A DNA stretch of 64,000 nucleotides from CAZPUI01 sp964415525 (GTDB lineage Bacteria > Acidobacteriota > Holophagae > Holophagales > Holophagaceae). Below the pieces are notes generated by a model, which saw nothing but the letters and a program-made list of their open reading frames with translations, was not told the origin of the DNA and did not search any database. Below, in pieces: positions 1 through 8,419 of this stretch. The position numbers and the translations under genes were made by a program. The DNA is taken from positions 1-64,000 of the forward strand of contig CAYQAS010000008.1 of NCBI GenBank assembly GCA_964415525.1. The letters are read 5' to 3'. How positions within the stretch are numbered: position 1 is the stretch's first letter; each line of letters starts with the position of its first letter.

Positions 1-492
1 GGCGATGACTTCCTTGAGACCGCCCATGTCCGCCTCGCTCTCGTCCATCACGGAGACGCGGAAGCCCTTGCGCTCGGCGTAGCGCACGTACATGCGGAAG
101 AGTTCCGCGGCGAAGAGCGCCGCTTCCTCGCCCCCCGTGCCCGCGCGCACCTCAAGAATGACGTTGCGCGCGTCGTTGGGATCCTTGGGCACCAGCAGCT
201 TGAGCAGCTCGGCCTCGCCTGCGGCGATGCCGGTCTTCAGGTCCGGGATCTCCATCTCGGCCAGCTCGCGCATCTCCGCCTCCATGGTCGTGTCCCCCAG
301 GACCTCTTCCGCCTCCTCCAGCTGCTTAAGGCGCGTGCGCTGGGCGGACCAGGCCAGCACCACCGGTTCCAGCTCGGAACGCAGGCGCGTCAGCTCCCGT
401 AGCTTCTTGGGATCGCAGACGACATCCGGATCCTGGAGCTGGGCTTCCACCTCCTGGAACTTGGCGTCGAGGGCTTCAAGCTGGTCGCGCAT
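1..492 (-). CDS. prfA: Peptide chain release factor 1 (N-terminal part; runs off the window)
   Basis: The 164 visible codons are the N-terminal half of class I release factor 1, which reads UAA/UAG stops and triggers peptidyl-tRNA hydrolysis. The start ATG opens MRDQLEALDAKFQEVEAQL, the usual coiled N-terminal domain. The stretch RAGTGGEEAALFAAELFRMY, typical of RF1/RF2, follows at about residues 125-145. The catalytic GGQ loop lies beyond the left edge and cannot be checked. RF1 rather than RF2 is inferred from the uninterrupted start with no programmed frameshift site and from rpmE lying just upstream on the same strand, a common rpmE-prfA order. Confidence 0.93.
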   Translation of the reverse strand, partial: MRDQLEALDAKFQEVEAQLQDPDVVCDPKKLRELTRLRSELEPVVLAWSAQRTRLKQLEEAEEVLGDTTMEAEMRELAEMEIPDLKTGIAAGEAELLKLLVPKDPNDARNVILEVRAGTGGEEAALFAAELFRMYVRYAERKGFRVSVMDESEADMGGLKEVIA

Positions 493-615
493 GGGGTCTC
501 CGGACAGACGCGGTGAGCGGGCTTTGCTTGCCCACCACGTGGGGTGCACGAGGGGGACGCAGAGGGCGCGAAGCGACCGGGCGGTCCCCCTCGTTCATGG
601 CAGGGGCGAAGGCAT

Positions 616-650
616 GAAAAAGGAGCGGGCCGGAAATCCGGCCCGCTCCT
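616..650 (-). terminator. Rho-independent terminator after rpmE
   Basis: A perfect 12-bp stem (622-633 with 638-649) and AAAT loop lies just past the rpmE stop. On the minus strand it is followed by a run of T (plus-strand AAAAA at 617-621). It would separate rpmE from prfA transcription. Confidence 0.85.
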
Positions 651-663
651 CGGAACGCTGTCT

Positions 664-930
664 CTACTCGGCGGCAGGCGTCTCGACGACGACTTCGGCC
701 GTGGCTTCGGCTTCGGGAGTCGCGGTGCCCAGGGCCTTCGCATACTTCTTGTTGAACTTCTCCACGCGGCCGGCGACCTTCATTTCGCGCTGACGACCGG
801 TGTAGAAGGGGTGGCACTCGGCGCAGACTTCCACGCGCAGCTCCTTCTTGCTGGAGCGGGTCTGGAACTCGAAACCGCACTGGCAGTGCACCGTCACGTC
901 GTGCATCACGGGGTGAATATTCTCTCTCAT
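664..930 (-). CDS. rpmE: 50S ribosomal protein L31, zinc-binding type
   Basis: L31 is a small protein of the large ribosomal subunit that bridges to the small subunit. The 88-residue product begins MRENIHPVMHDVTVHCQCG and contains CAECHPFYTG, so the Cys pairs of the zinc-binding (C+) form are present. The C-terminal 20 residues are an Ala/Glu/Thr-rich tail longer than in the E. coli protein. A clear AGGAGG sits 5 nt before the ATG (936-941 in plus coordinates). A strong terminator follows, and prfA lies downstream on the same strand. Confidence 0.96.
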   Translation of the reverse strand: MRENIHPVMHDVTVHCQCGFEFQTRSSKKELRVEVCAECHPFYTGRQREMKVAGRVEKFNKKYAKALGTATPEAEATAEVVVETPAAE

Positions 931-1019
931 CTGTGCCTCCTGGAACCGACCGCAGACAGCTCAGGTCCGCGGCTTGTTCACTCGCAAGAGGGATAGTGTG
1001 CCTCCCGATCGCCCTTCTT

Positions 1020-1802
1020 TCAAGGCTTTTTCCCGAGCCGCTCCCCATCCATGAGCACGTAACGCCTCCCCATCAGCCCCTTCAGCGCCAGGGCCCCGCG
1101 CACCGCGAGGGCGATGGTGAGGTTGAAGGCAAGTTCCTTCTGGACCTGCCCCAGGGTGAAGCGCGTGAGGCGATGCGTGAGGGGAAATTCGATGACGAGC
1201 ATCAGGGCCGTGAAACCGAGGATCTCCAGGGCCAGTTGCCAGAGGGGGCGCCGCTGACTGTGGCGCTCCACCAGGTATCCGGTGAATGCTCCGTAGTAGA
1301 GGCGCGACAGCAGGAATTCCTGGGTGATGTGGTACCGGGTAAAACCGAGCGGGATCGCCAGCAGCGCACCCAGCAGGGCCGAGGCCGCCAACCGTCCTTC
1401 AGTGTCGAGACGCTGCCAGCTGGGGCGAATCCAGAAGAGTCCAGCCCCGACCGCCAAGCCGTGGGCAATGCCAAAACCAAGGGCCAGATAGAGCGGAAAG
1501 CCTTGGAACCACAGCAGAGTGCCCGTGGCCAATCCCAGGATCCCCCCGCTGAGCAGGGCGGCGCCATGGCGGTGAGTGGTGCCCGCACCTTCGCCGAGCC
1601 GAATCTCCCGAGCCACATCCGCGGGCGGATCCTTCTCGGCCAGCAGGGCGGCCATCCCGGATTCGTCCTCCATCCCGCGCGCCTCGGCCTCGTCCAGCAG
1701 GTGGCCTTCCAACTCCCGCAGGTAGGTACGCCTCCGGCCGGGGCTCACCCCCTTGAGCCCCATCTCCACCTCTAGGAGGTAGGCGGAGAGGGCCGCACGC
1801 AT
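1020..1802 (-). CDS. Membrane protein with an HAAS-like N-terminal helical domain
   Basis: The 260-residue protein has a soluble N-terminal region of about 75 residues (LRELEGHLLDEAEARG and the following DPPADVAREIRLGEG). This resembles the HAAS/permease-prefix helical domains often paired with PadR regulators. About five hydrophobic segments follow, between residues 80 and 240. The start codon lies 4 bp after the PadR stop, so the two are almost certainly cotranscribed. Such proteins are often the sensor or membrane partner of a PadR-controlled export system, but the exact role is unknown. No catalytic motif was seen. Confidence 0.6.
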   Translation of the reverse strand: MRAALSAYLLEVEMGLKGVSPGRRRTYLRELEGHLLDEAEARGMEDESGMAALLAEKDPPADVAREIRLGEGAGTTHRHGAALLSGGILGLATGTLLWFQGFPLYLALGFGIAHGLAVGAGLFWIRPSWQRLDTEGRLAASALLGALLAIPLGFTRYHITQEFLLSRLYYGAFTGYLVERHSQRRPLWQLALEILGFTALMLVIEFPLTHRLTRFTLGQVQKELAFNLTIALAVRGALALKGLMGRRYVLMDGERLGKKP

Positions 1803-1806
1803 GCGG

Positions 1807-2148
1807 TTACTTGGTGGGGCTGACGAAGGCTTCCACCATGTTCACGAAGCGGCTCCACTCCTTGACCTTGGCGGTCAGGAAGGCCACGCCGGCGGGCTGG
1901 AGCGCATAGTAGCGGCGGTCACGGCCATTGGGCTGGGTCTGCCAGTAAGAGCTGATGAACTCCGCGGCCTCGAGCTTGTGGAGGGCCGGATAGAGCGCCC
2001 CCTCTTTGAGGGTGTAGGAACCATCCGTCCGCTGCTTCACCGTCTCGATGATCTGGTAGCCGTACATCGGGCCCTCGGACAGCAGCGACAGCAGCAGCAG
2101 GGGGGTGCTTCCCTTGAGCAGTTCGCGATCCATGGGAGTCTCCTTCAC
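1807..2148 (-). CDS. PadR-family transcriptional regulator
   Basis: The 113-residue protein is a compact winged-helix repressor of the short PadR-s2 type. The hallmark run is GPMYGYQIIETVKQ followed by LKEGALYPALHKLE, then the wing with GRDRRYYAL. Family members usually repress neighbouring efflux genes and respond to small hydrophobic ligands. The upstream genes on the same strand encode an ABC export system and the downstream gene a membrane protein, so this regulator probably controls the block or itself. A start at the second Met (MDRELLKG, 5 codons in) is equally possible and matches many family members. Confidence 0.9.
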   Translation of the reverse strand: MKETPMDRELLKGSTPLLLLSLLSEGPMYGYQIIETVKQRTDGSYTLKEGALYPALHKLEAAEFISSYWQTQPNGRDRRYYALQPAGVAFLTAKVKEWSRFVNMVEAFVSPTK

Positions 2149-2253
2149 GTGCCCCCCAGTTTACCTCGCAACACGAGACGGTCAAGGTGAGCAGCTGATA
2201 TACCTCTGAAAAACAAGGCATCTACTGCCGATAGAGACCGAGCGGCAGGAAGG

Positions 2254-3480
2254 TCAGCCTTCCCCGCGCATCGCCTCCGTCACGGGCATCCGGCTGGCCT
2301 TCCAGGCCGGCAGGAACCCGCCCAGCAGCCCCATGAACACGCTGAAGGCGACGCCTTGCACCATCAGCTCCGGGGTCACGGTGAAGGCGAAACCCACATC
2401 GCTCCAGGTGGTCATGCTGACGGTGCCCGTCTGGATGCCGTTGAAGAAGAGGCTGAGGCCGGAACCCAGCAGGCCGCCCAGGAACGTCAGGAAAACCGCC
2501 TCCCACTGGAAGCTCGCCAGGATCTCGCGACGCCGGTAGCCGAGGGCACGCAGGGTGCCGATCTCAGAGGTACGCCCCGCCACGGCTGCATACATGGTGT
2601 TCATGCTGGCGAAGACGGCACCCACGGTGAGGATCGCCGTGATGACCTTGCCCAGGATCTGCATGGGCGCCCCGGCATCGCTCTGCTCCGCGAAATAGGC
2701 AGGCTCGGCCTTGGCTTCCAGCTTGAGGCGCACGTCCTGTTCGATGAAGCGGATCAGCTCCGGCACATCGTTCACGGAACGCGCCCGCAGCACAACCGAC
2801 GAGAAGGCGGCATAGCGGTGGTAGGCCTGCATGAGGTCTTCCACATCCACCCAGAGCTCCGAGTCGAAGGCGCTGCCGCCGCCGTCGAAGATCCCCACCA
2901 CGGTCCAGGCGCGCCCGCCCATCGTCATCGTTCCGCCGATGTCCAGACCCGCGTAGCGCTTCAGCATCTTCTCCGGCACCGCGAGTTCGGAAAGGCCAGG
3001 CCGGAACCATCGGCCCTTCACCAGCGAAACCTGGGACCGCATGCGGATGCCCGCGGCCTTGGTGCCGCGCACCGCCACGGAGATCGTGCCGGAACCATCC
3101 GACAGGGCCACCTGTTTGCTCACGATCATGTCCGTGGTGAGCAGCGGTCCCACCTCATCGTGGGCCACCAGGGGATGGGTGGAGATCAACCGTCCCTGCT
3201 CGCGCGTCACGGCGCTCATCATCTCCACCCGCGCGTTCTGCCGCAGCACGACCACGTGGTCCGGCCGCCCGCTCGATACGAAGGCCTTGGAGACGCCCTG
3301 GGCCATGGAGAGCACCACGACGAAGATCATCACGACGATGGCCACGGCGCCCACGGTGGAAGCGGTCGAGACCCAACGCTGCCAGAGGGAGCGCCAGTTG
3401 TACCGGAGCGGCACGGGATAGCGCACCGCCGCCCAGAGCAGCCAGGCGATGTAGGGAGAGAGGGGAAGAAGCAGCAACAT
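2254..3480 (-). CDS. ABC transporter permease, FtsX/MacB type (second permease)
   Basis: The 408-residue protein has the MacB-like plan: an N-terminal membrane helix (about 42-62), a large periplasmic MacB-PCD domain (about 65-275), and three C-terminal helices containing the FtsX signature region (SEIGTLRALGYRRREILASF). These permeases couple cytoplasmic ATP hydrolysis to periplasmic substrate release rather than transporting across the inner membrane by themselves. It starts 4 bp after the preceding permease gene. It is not a close copy of that protein, which suggests a heterodimeric permease. Substrate unknown. Confidence 0.85.
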   Translation of the reverse strand: MLLLLPLSPYIAWLLWAAVRYPVPLRYNWRSLWQRWVSTASTVGAVAIVVMIFVVVLSMAQGVSKAFVSSGRPDHVVVLRQNARVEMMSAVTREQGRLISTHPLVAHDEVGPLLTTDMIVSKQVALSDGSGTISVAVRGTKAAGIRMRSQVSLVKGRWFRPGLSELAVPEKMLKRYAGLDIGGTMTMGGRAWTVVGIFDGGGSAFDSELWVDVEDLMQAYHRYAAFSSVVLRARSVNDVPELIRFIEQDVRLKLEAKAEPAYFAEQSDAGAPMQILGKVITAILTVGAVFASMNTMYAAVAGRTSEIGTLRALGYRRREILASFQWEAVFLTFLGGLLGSGLSLFFNGIQTGTVSMTTWSDVGFAFTVTPELMVQGVAFSVFMGLLGGFLPAWKASRMPVTEAMRGEG

Positions 3481-3484
3481 CGGA

Positions 3485-4657
3485 TCAGACCTGCCTCAGC
3501 CCGTCGGTGATCTTCAGCCGACTGGCCCGGTAGGCGGGGATGAAGGTGGACAGGAGACCGATGCCCACGGTCAGGAGGACGCAGAGCATCAGCGTGTCGG
3601 GACGGATGTAGAAGTCGGCCATCCAGGGCAGGAGTTCGCCCGCGGCAACCGCCGCCCCTCGTGCGGTGAGGGAGGCCAGGGCGATGCCGAGGCCGCTGCC
3701 CATCAGGCTGAGGAGGAGGCCTTCCCCCAGCAGGAGGCTGAGGATGCGGCCCGAGGTGAAGCCGATGGCGCGCATCACGCTGATCTGGTTGGTCCGCTCC
3801 CGGATCGCCATGGCCATGGTGCTGGCGGTGACGATGAGGATGGCCACCATGACCGCTGCGCTGATGCTGTGGAGCATGGTGCTGTAGTCCCCGAGCATCT
3901 TCATCATGTTGAGGTTGAAGGCGTTCTCCGTCATGGAGAGCGTCTCCGGCGAGGCGTTGGCGAAATTGCGGTCGATGCGCTCGATGAGGCGCGGCACGTC
4001 CTTCTGGTCCTTCACCCGCGCCACGAACATGCCCGCGCGGCCCTTCATCCAGGGCACCGCCTCCTGCAGCTGTTTCATGTGGAAGGCCAGCATCATCTCG
4101 TCGGATTTCCGCAGGCCCTGGTAGATGATCCGCACGTTGAGACGCACCGTGAGGTTGAAGATCGGGCTGCGGAGGGGCACCACATCCCCCAGCTTCCAGC
4201 CGAACTTATCCGCCAGGGCCTTGCCCACCACGCAGGCATTGCCATCCCGCAGCCAGTCCCGCATCTGCTCCGGCGGAATGTTCTCGAGGCCGCTCTCCTC
4301 GCGGTAGACGAAGGGATAGGTCTCCGGATCCACCGCAAAATTCGCGAAGAAGTTCTTGGGATCCTTGTACTCGCCGCCGAACCACTGCATGCCGCAGATC
4401 GCCTCCACCTCCGGCTGCTGGCGCAGGAAGTTGCCGTAGGCCACGGGGATCACATTGGTGAAGCTGGCCTTGTCCTGCACCGTCACCCGATAGCCGCCGC
4501 CCCCGCCGGGCGGGCTGGTGGAGAGCGCCTCCAGCGTGCCGAGCAGGCTCTGCATCAGGGCCACGAGGAACACCGAGATCGCCAGGCTCAGCACCGTCAG
4601 CACCGTGCGGCGCTTCGAGCGGAAGAGGGAGGCGAAGATGAGTTTGAAGAAGCGCAT
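3485..4657 (-). CDS. ABC transporter permease, FtsX/MacB type (first permease)
   Basis: I start this gene at the Met opening MRFFKLIFASLFRSKRRTVL, which gives a 390-residue protein with a basic amphipathic start and first membrane helix at about residues 18-38. A longer in-frame extension exists but reads through the repeat-rich spacer and is not membrane-protein-like. The periplasmic domain is followed by three helices with TNQISVMRAIGFTSGRILSL, the FtsX-type coupling region. It belongs with the adjacent adaptor, ATPase and second permease as a MacAB-like tripartite system. Confidence 0.85.
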   Translation of the reverse strand: MRFFKLIFASLFRSKRRTVLTVLSLAISVFLVALMQSLLGTLEALSTSPPGGGGGYRVTVQDKASFTNVIPVAYGNFLRQQPEVEAICGMQWFGGEYKDPKNFFANFAVDPETYPFVYREESGLENIPPEQMRDWLRDGNACVVGKALADKFGWKLGDVVPLRSPIFNLTVRLNVRIIYQGLRKSDEMMLAFHMKQLQEAVPWMKGRAGMFVARVKDQKDVPRLIERIDRNFANASPETLSMTENAFNLNMMKMLGDYSTMLHSISAAVMVAILIVTASTMAMAIRERTNQISVMRAIGFTSGRILSLLLGEGLLLSLMGSGLGIALASLTARGAAVAAGELLPWMADFYIRPDTLMLCVLLTVGIGLLSTFIPAYRASRLKITDGLRQV

Positions 4658-4672
4658 CAGAGAAAAAGAGCT

Positions 4673-4841
4673 GGCCACGAAGGGCCACGAAGCCCGCGCG
4701 AGGCGCGGGACACGAAGAAAGTCACCCCAGAGACAGGGGCCCCAATCCCTCCCACAAAACCGCCTGTTTGAGTTGGGAAGCCCCACCCTTGGTCGAAGTT
4801 CAGCCGGGCCTTCTTCGTGGCCCTTCGTGGCCCTTCGTGGC
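4673..4841. repeat. Inverted CCACGAAGG repeats inside the ABC operon
   Basis: Two arms made of short iterations face each other in the spacer between the ATPase and permease genes. The left arm (4673-4692) is two copies of GGCCACGAAG. The right arm (4811-4841) is three copies of the complementary CCCTTCGTGG with a 10-bp period. A smaller GC hairpin (CCCGCG/CGCGGG, 4693-4709) sits beside the left arm. The arms can pair over about 20 bp. Similar CACGAAGG iterations occur as dispersed repeats in several bacterial genomes. Confidence 0.75.
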
Positions 4842-4882
4842 TCAGGCTTTCCTCGGCGTACCGCATCCGCTCCGCAAACATT

Positions 4883-5647
4883 TCAGTGATCCATGTCATG
4901 GGACACGAGCCGTTCGCCGGTGTCTTCGCGATGGATGGTCTTGTCCAGCACGCCCTTCTCAAGGTGGATCTGGGTGCGGGCGTGGTAAGCGGCTTTGGGG
5001 TCGTGGGTGACCATCACGATGGTCTTGCCCATGTCGCGGTTGAGACGCTCCATGAGGCCCAGCACGTATTCGGCGTTCTTCGCGTCCAGAGCGCCGGTGG
5101 GCTCATCCGCCACCAGCAGATCGGGATCATGGACGATGGCCCGGGCGATGGCCACCCGCTGCTCCTGGCCACCGCTGAGCTGGCTCGGGCGGTTGAACAT
5201 GCGGTCCGTGAGGTTCACGAGTTCCAGTGCCCACATCACGCGCTCCCGGCGCTCCCGGCGGGAGAGGTCCGAGAGCAGCAGCGGCAGCTCGACATTCTCG
5301 TAGGCGTTCAGCACGGGGATCAGGTTGTAGTTCTGGAAGATGAAGCCCACGTGCCGTGCCCGCCATGCGGCGAGGTCATCATCGTCCAAGCGGTTGAGGG
5401 GCGCGTCGCACACTTCCAGCTCGCCCCCGGTGGGGCGATCGATCCCGGCGATGAGGTTGAGCAGCGTCGTCTTGCCAGAGCCTGAAGGTCCCATCAGCGC
5501 GTAGAAGCCGCCCGCAGGAATGTCGAGGTCAATGCCCGTCAAGACAGGAATCTCCAGGCTGCCGCGGAAGTAGCTCTTGGCCAGGGTCCGCAGACGGATG
5601 ATGGGGGCCGCGTCCGCCATCTCAGCAGCCCTCTCCCCCGCGTTCAT
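4883..5647 (-). CDS. ABC transporter ATP-binding protein, MacB/LolD type
   Basis: The 254-residue protein carries a full ABC ATPase motif set: Walker A GPSGSGKTT, Q-loop FIFQNYNLIP, signature LSGGQEQRVAIARA, Walker B LLVADEPTGALD and H-loop VTHD. The signature has E where the family consensus usually has Q (SGGQQQRV). LDAKNAEYVLGLMERLN after Walker B is typical of the LolD/MacB branch. I chose the Met at MNAGERAAEMADAAP because it overlaps the upstream adaptor stop as ATGA, implying translational coupling. It energises the two FtsX-type permeases encoded just downstream. Confidence 0.93.
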   Translation of the reverse strand: MNAGERAAEMADAAPIIRLRTLAKSYFRGSLEIPVLTGIDLDIPAGGFYALMGPSGSGKTTLLNLIAGIDRPTGGELEVCDAPLNRLDDDDLAAWRARHVGFIFQNYNLIPVLNAYENVELPLLLSDLSRRERRERVMWALELVNLTDRMFNRPSQLSGGQEQRVAIARAIVHDPDLLVADEPTGALDAKNAEYVLGLMERLNRDMGKTIVMVTHDPKAAYHARTQIHLEKGVLDKTIHREDTGERLVSHDMDH

Positions 5648-6738
5648 CGAGGCACCACCTTCTTGCCCGCCTCTAGCTTCACTTCCTGGGGCACCACGAG
5701 GATGGGGAAGTCCGCCGCGAGGCCCTTCACCTCGTAGCCGATGGGATTCTCCGCGCCCAGCTCCACAGGGTGCAGGGTGGCGACGCCGCCCCTGTTCGTC
5801 CACACGTGGGGCTTTCCGTCCCGACGTACGATCTGCTCGCGGCCCAGGAACGTGGTGTCCTTGGCGAAGGATTCGCCGAGGAAGGTGACCTTGGCGCCCA
5901 TGTCCGGCACCAGCACGGGATGACGGTCCAGCAGACCGACGCGCACGACGATCACCGCCTTCTGCCGGCTGCTGGTGGGATAGATCTCCCGGAGGACGCC
6001 CTTGAGGGTCTTCGCGCCGGGCTCCGCCTCCAGGGCGTCCACCTTCACTTCCACCGGCATGCCCTTCTTGAGACGCGCGATGCCGGTCTCGTTAACTTCC
6101 ACTTCCACTTCCAGCGTGTTGAAGTCCGCGAGCACGGCGATGGCGTTGATGGCGTTGGCGCCGCCGGCACTGCCGGGGCTGACGGTCTCGCCCACTTCCG
6201 ACAGCTTCTGAGTGACCGTGCCCGTGAAGGGCGCGCGGATGACCATGTTCTCCAGCACGGCGTCCTGGTAGGCGATCTGGGTCTTCAGGGTGGCGACGTT
6301 CGTACGCAGGCGGTCGAGGCTCGCGCGATCCAGCACGCCATCCTTCGTCAGCGCCTCGCCCCGGGCGAGGTCCATTTCTGCCTGTTTGAGGCTGGTGGCG
6401 ATCTGCTCGCGGGCGGCCAGCAGGTCTGTGGATTCGAGCCTGGCGATGACCTGCCCCTGGGTCACGCGACTGCCCTCCTCGATGCCGAGCCAGGCCATCC
6501 GTCCCGGCACCTTGGCACTCAGCGTCGCGCGGTGGCGGGCCACCAGGTAGCCGCTGGCGGTGAGCACAGGATTGCGCTCCCCGGCCTTGAACACCGTGGG
6601 ACGGCTCACCGCGAGGCTCAGGGGGGCGTTCTTGGCCTGGATCATGAGGCCGACCGCCCCTCCGGCTGCGACGAGCAGCACGATCCATCCCCAGGGGAAC
6701 CGCTTCTTGAACGTGGGCTTCGCAGGCTTGGTGTCCAT
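5644..6738 (-). CDS. Efflux periplasmic adaptor subunit (MacA/HlyD family)
   Basis: The 364-residue protein is a membrane-fusion adaptor. It has a single N-terminal helix (about residues 16-32), a barrel-sandwich hybrid half (GYLVARHRATLSAKVPGRMA), a helical hairpin, the second lipoyl half (ENMVIRAPFTGTVTQKL) and beta-barrel regions. The start MDTKPAKPTFKKRFPWGW has an AGAAGGA ribosome site upstream. The order adaptor, ATPase, permease, permease matches MacAB-like export systems, although no TolC-type outer-membrane gene is next to it. Confidence 0.88.
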   Translation of the reverse strand: MDTKPAKPTFKKRFPWGWIVLLVAAGGAVGLMIQAKNAPLSLAVSRPTVFKAGERNPVLTASGYLVARHRATLSAKVPGRMAWLGIEEGSRVTQGQVIARLESTDLLAAREQIATSLKQAEMDLARGEALTKDGVLDRASLDRLRTNVATLKTQIAYQDAVLENMVIRAPFTGTVTQKLSEVGETVSPGSAGGANAINAIAVLADFNTLEVEVEVNETGIARLKKGMPVEVKVDALEAEPGAKTLKGVLREIYPTSSRQKAVIVVRVGLLDRHPVLVPDMGAKVTFLGESFAKDTTFLGREQIVRRDGKPHVWTNRGGVATLHPVELGAENPIGYEVKGLAADFPILVVPQEVKLEAGKKVVPR

Positions 6739-6961
6739 GGCAGAGATCCTTCTTGTTTCAGGGTTTGATTCCAGCGGATCGGTTCCATGTCCGGCAACCG
6801 AGAATCGACCAACGGCGGCAGGACATCGGCGAATCATCCGTACCAGGTTCCCAGAGGCATCGGTCTGGATGCTTGATCCATCTTGCGGAACCGGTGCTCA
6901 GGATCGGGGTTCCAATTGCGGGGCTTTGGACTAGACTGGGCGCACCCCACAAGGAGCCTTC

Positions 6962-7534
6962 ATGAAAAAAGCCGCCTTGGCCGTGCTTCTGGCCCTTCCG
7001 CTTTCCGCCCAGTCCTTCGAAGCCGGTGTCTTCATCGGCGGGCAGTCGTTCAGCAAATACACCACCGCCAAGACCGTCGAGGTGGATGGCGCCACCGTCA
7101 TCGGTCTGCGAGGCGGCTACAGCTTCATCGACTTCGGCCCCATGCTCCTCCAGGGCACCGTGGGCTATCAGATGGAGACAGACACCAAGATGAACGTCGG
7201 TGGCTATGAGTCCGGCGAGAAGTTCCGCCACAGCCACACGTCCCTGGGCGCCATGCTCAACTTCAAGGCCATGATCGCCGTCGGCGCGGGCCTCGAATAC
7301 CGCATGGAAAAACTGAAGACCTCGTACGGCCGCAGCACCACCTACGGCCGCCCCTGGATCCGGGCCCACGCGGGCTACGCCATCCCCAGCCCACTGCTCA
7401 AGCCGTTCATCGGGCTCGAAGTGGCCGCCCCCATCACCAGCACCGAAGTCGATGCGAATCCCTCGGACGAGAACGCCCTGCGCGCCCTGGCCCCCAAGTT
7501 CCAGGTGGGCGTCTACGGCGGCATCCGCTTCTGA
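6962..7534 (+). CDS. Outer-membrane beta-barrel protein, small
   Basis: The 190-residue product begins with a signal peptide (MKKAALAVLLALPLSAQS, cut near residue 18). It continues as alternating Gly/aromatic strands typical of an 8-stranded OmpA/OmpW-like barrel and ends in a C-terminal aromatic (GIRF), the usual BAM recognition signal. AAGGAG lies just before the ATG. No family-specific motif was recognised, so the role is unknown. It is transcribed alone, with a strong terminator directly after it. Confidence 0.75.
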   Translation: MKKAALAVLLALPLSAQSFEAGVFIGGQSFSKYTTAKTVEVDGATVIGLRGGYSFIDFGPMLLQGTVGYQMETDTKMNVGGYESGEKFRHSHTSLGAMLNFKAMIAVGAGLEYRMEKLKTSYGRSTTYGRPWIRAHAGYAIPSPLLKPFIGLEVAAPITSTEVDANPSDENALRALAPKFQVGVYGGIRF

Positions 7535-7552
7535 TCCAATCGTGGTCCCATA

Positions 7553-7582
7553 CGAAAGCGCGCCCCTGGGCGCGCTTTCGCG
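7553..7582. terminator. Bidirectional terminator between two outer-membrane protein genes
   Basis: A 10-bp perfect stem (CGAAAGCGCG with CGCGCTTTCG, 7553-7562 and 7571-7580) lies between convergent genes that end at 7534 and 7584. It ends so close to the downstream stop that it probably serves both directions. Confidence 0.7.
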
Positions 7583-7583
7583 T

Positions 7584-8393
7584 TCAGAACCGCTTCGCCA
7601 AGGAGGCACCGCCCCCCAGATTGGTGCGCTGACGCACCAACGGGCTGTCAGTGGATGCCCCCTGCACCTGCGCGGCGAAGAACAGCGCCGTGGCGGTCCA
7701 CCGCTCCGGCAGGAAGCGGATGAGGCTCGTGCCGAGGCGAACCTCCCGAAGCCCCGCGCCCGGATCAAACACCCGGTCATCTCCGGGCTGCAGCCGAGGG
7801 TCCCCAGCCGCCCGCAGGGCCTTGCGGCGCGCCGCCTGCTCTGGCGTGAGGCCGAACTCGTATCGGGCGTGCTCCGCGTCGCTGAACTGCATCCCCAGAT
7901 TCACCCCCGCAGCCCACTGGGGCCCCAGGCGAAACTCCCGTCCCAAGGTGACGGCGGTCCGCAGACCACTGGCCTCCGAGAGCCCCGCAGACAGGGCGAT
8001 GGAGGCGTTGAAGCCCCGCGCCTTGATATTCAATCCGGCCCCGGCGCGAAATCCCGCACGGCGGTTGCCCATGCCCGCCAGCGCATCGGCCCGGGATTCC
8101 GGTCGGCGCTCCTCCATCGCCAAGCCCACGTCAAAGGCCCACGGCCCCCGCTTCCATGCATGCCAGTCCGCCCCCACACCCAGGGCCACCCGACTCGTGC
8201 CCAGGGTGAAGCGATCGCCGCAGTCCGCCTGGAACGCCGGGAAGGCCACCAGGCGCTTCTGGTCGCTGCCGACATAGGCTGGGATCCACAAGGACATCAC
8301 CCCTGCGCGGAAGCTCCAGCCCTCAGGTCGAGGCGCCATTCCAGCAGGCTGGGCCGCCAAGGGCAGGGCGAGCAGCAGGGCCAGGATTCGCAT
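7584..8393 (-). CDS. MipA/OmpV family outer-membrane protein
   Basis: The 269-residue protein has a signal peptide (MRILALLLALPLAAQPAG) and the MipA/OmpV arrangement. WSFRAGVMSLWIPAYVGSD opens the first strands, FPAFQADCGDRFTLG follows, and the chain ends in an aromatic residue (SLAKRF). Family members are scaffold or adhesion-related outer-membrane barrels; MipA binds murein hydrolases in E. coli. The Met used here is the one directly before the signal peptide. A longer in-frame start would add 23 non-signal residues. Confidence 0.82.
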   Translation of the reverse strand: MRILALLLALPLAAQPAGMAPRPEGWSFRAGVMSLWIPAYVGSDQKRLVAFPAFQADCGDRFTLGTSRVALGVGADWHAWKRGPWAFDVGLAMEERRPESRADALAGMGNRRAGFRAGAGLNIKARGFNASIALSAGLSEASGLRTAVTLGREFRLGPQWAAGVNLGMQFSDAEHARYEFGLTPEQAARRKALRAAGDPRLQPGDDRVFDPGAGLREVRLGTSLIRFLPERWTATALFFAAQVQGASTDSPLVRQRTNLGGGASLAKRF

Positions 8394-8419
8394 GACATCA
8401 CCTCGGGGCTTGGAGTGAC

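Noticed and set aside
2356..3510. Plus-strand open frame of about 384 codons opposite the second permease
   Set aside because: Low-complexity His/Arg-rich shadow frame; the permease frame has membrane helices and the FtsX region.
4658..4786. N-terminal extension of the first permease
   Set aside because: It reads through the repeat-rich spacer and adds no signal or helix; the internal Met gives a standard permease start.
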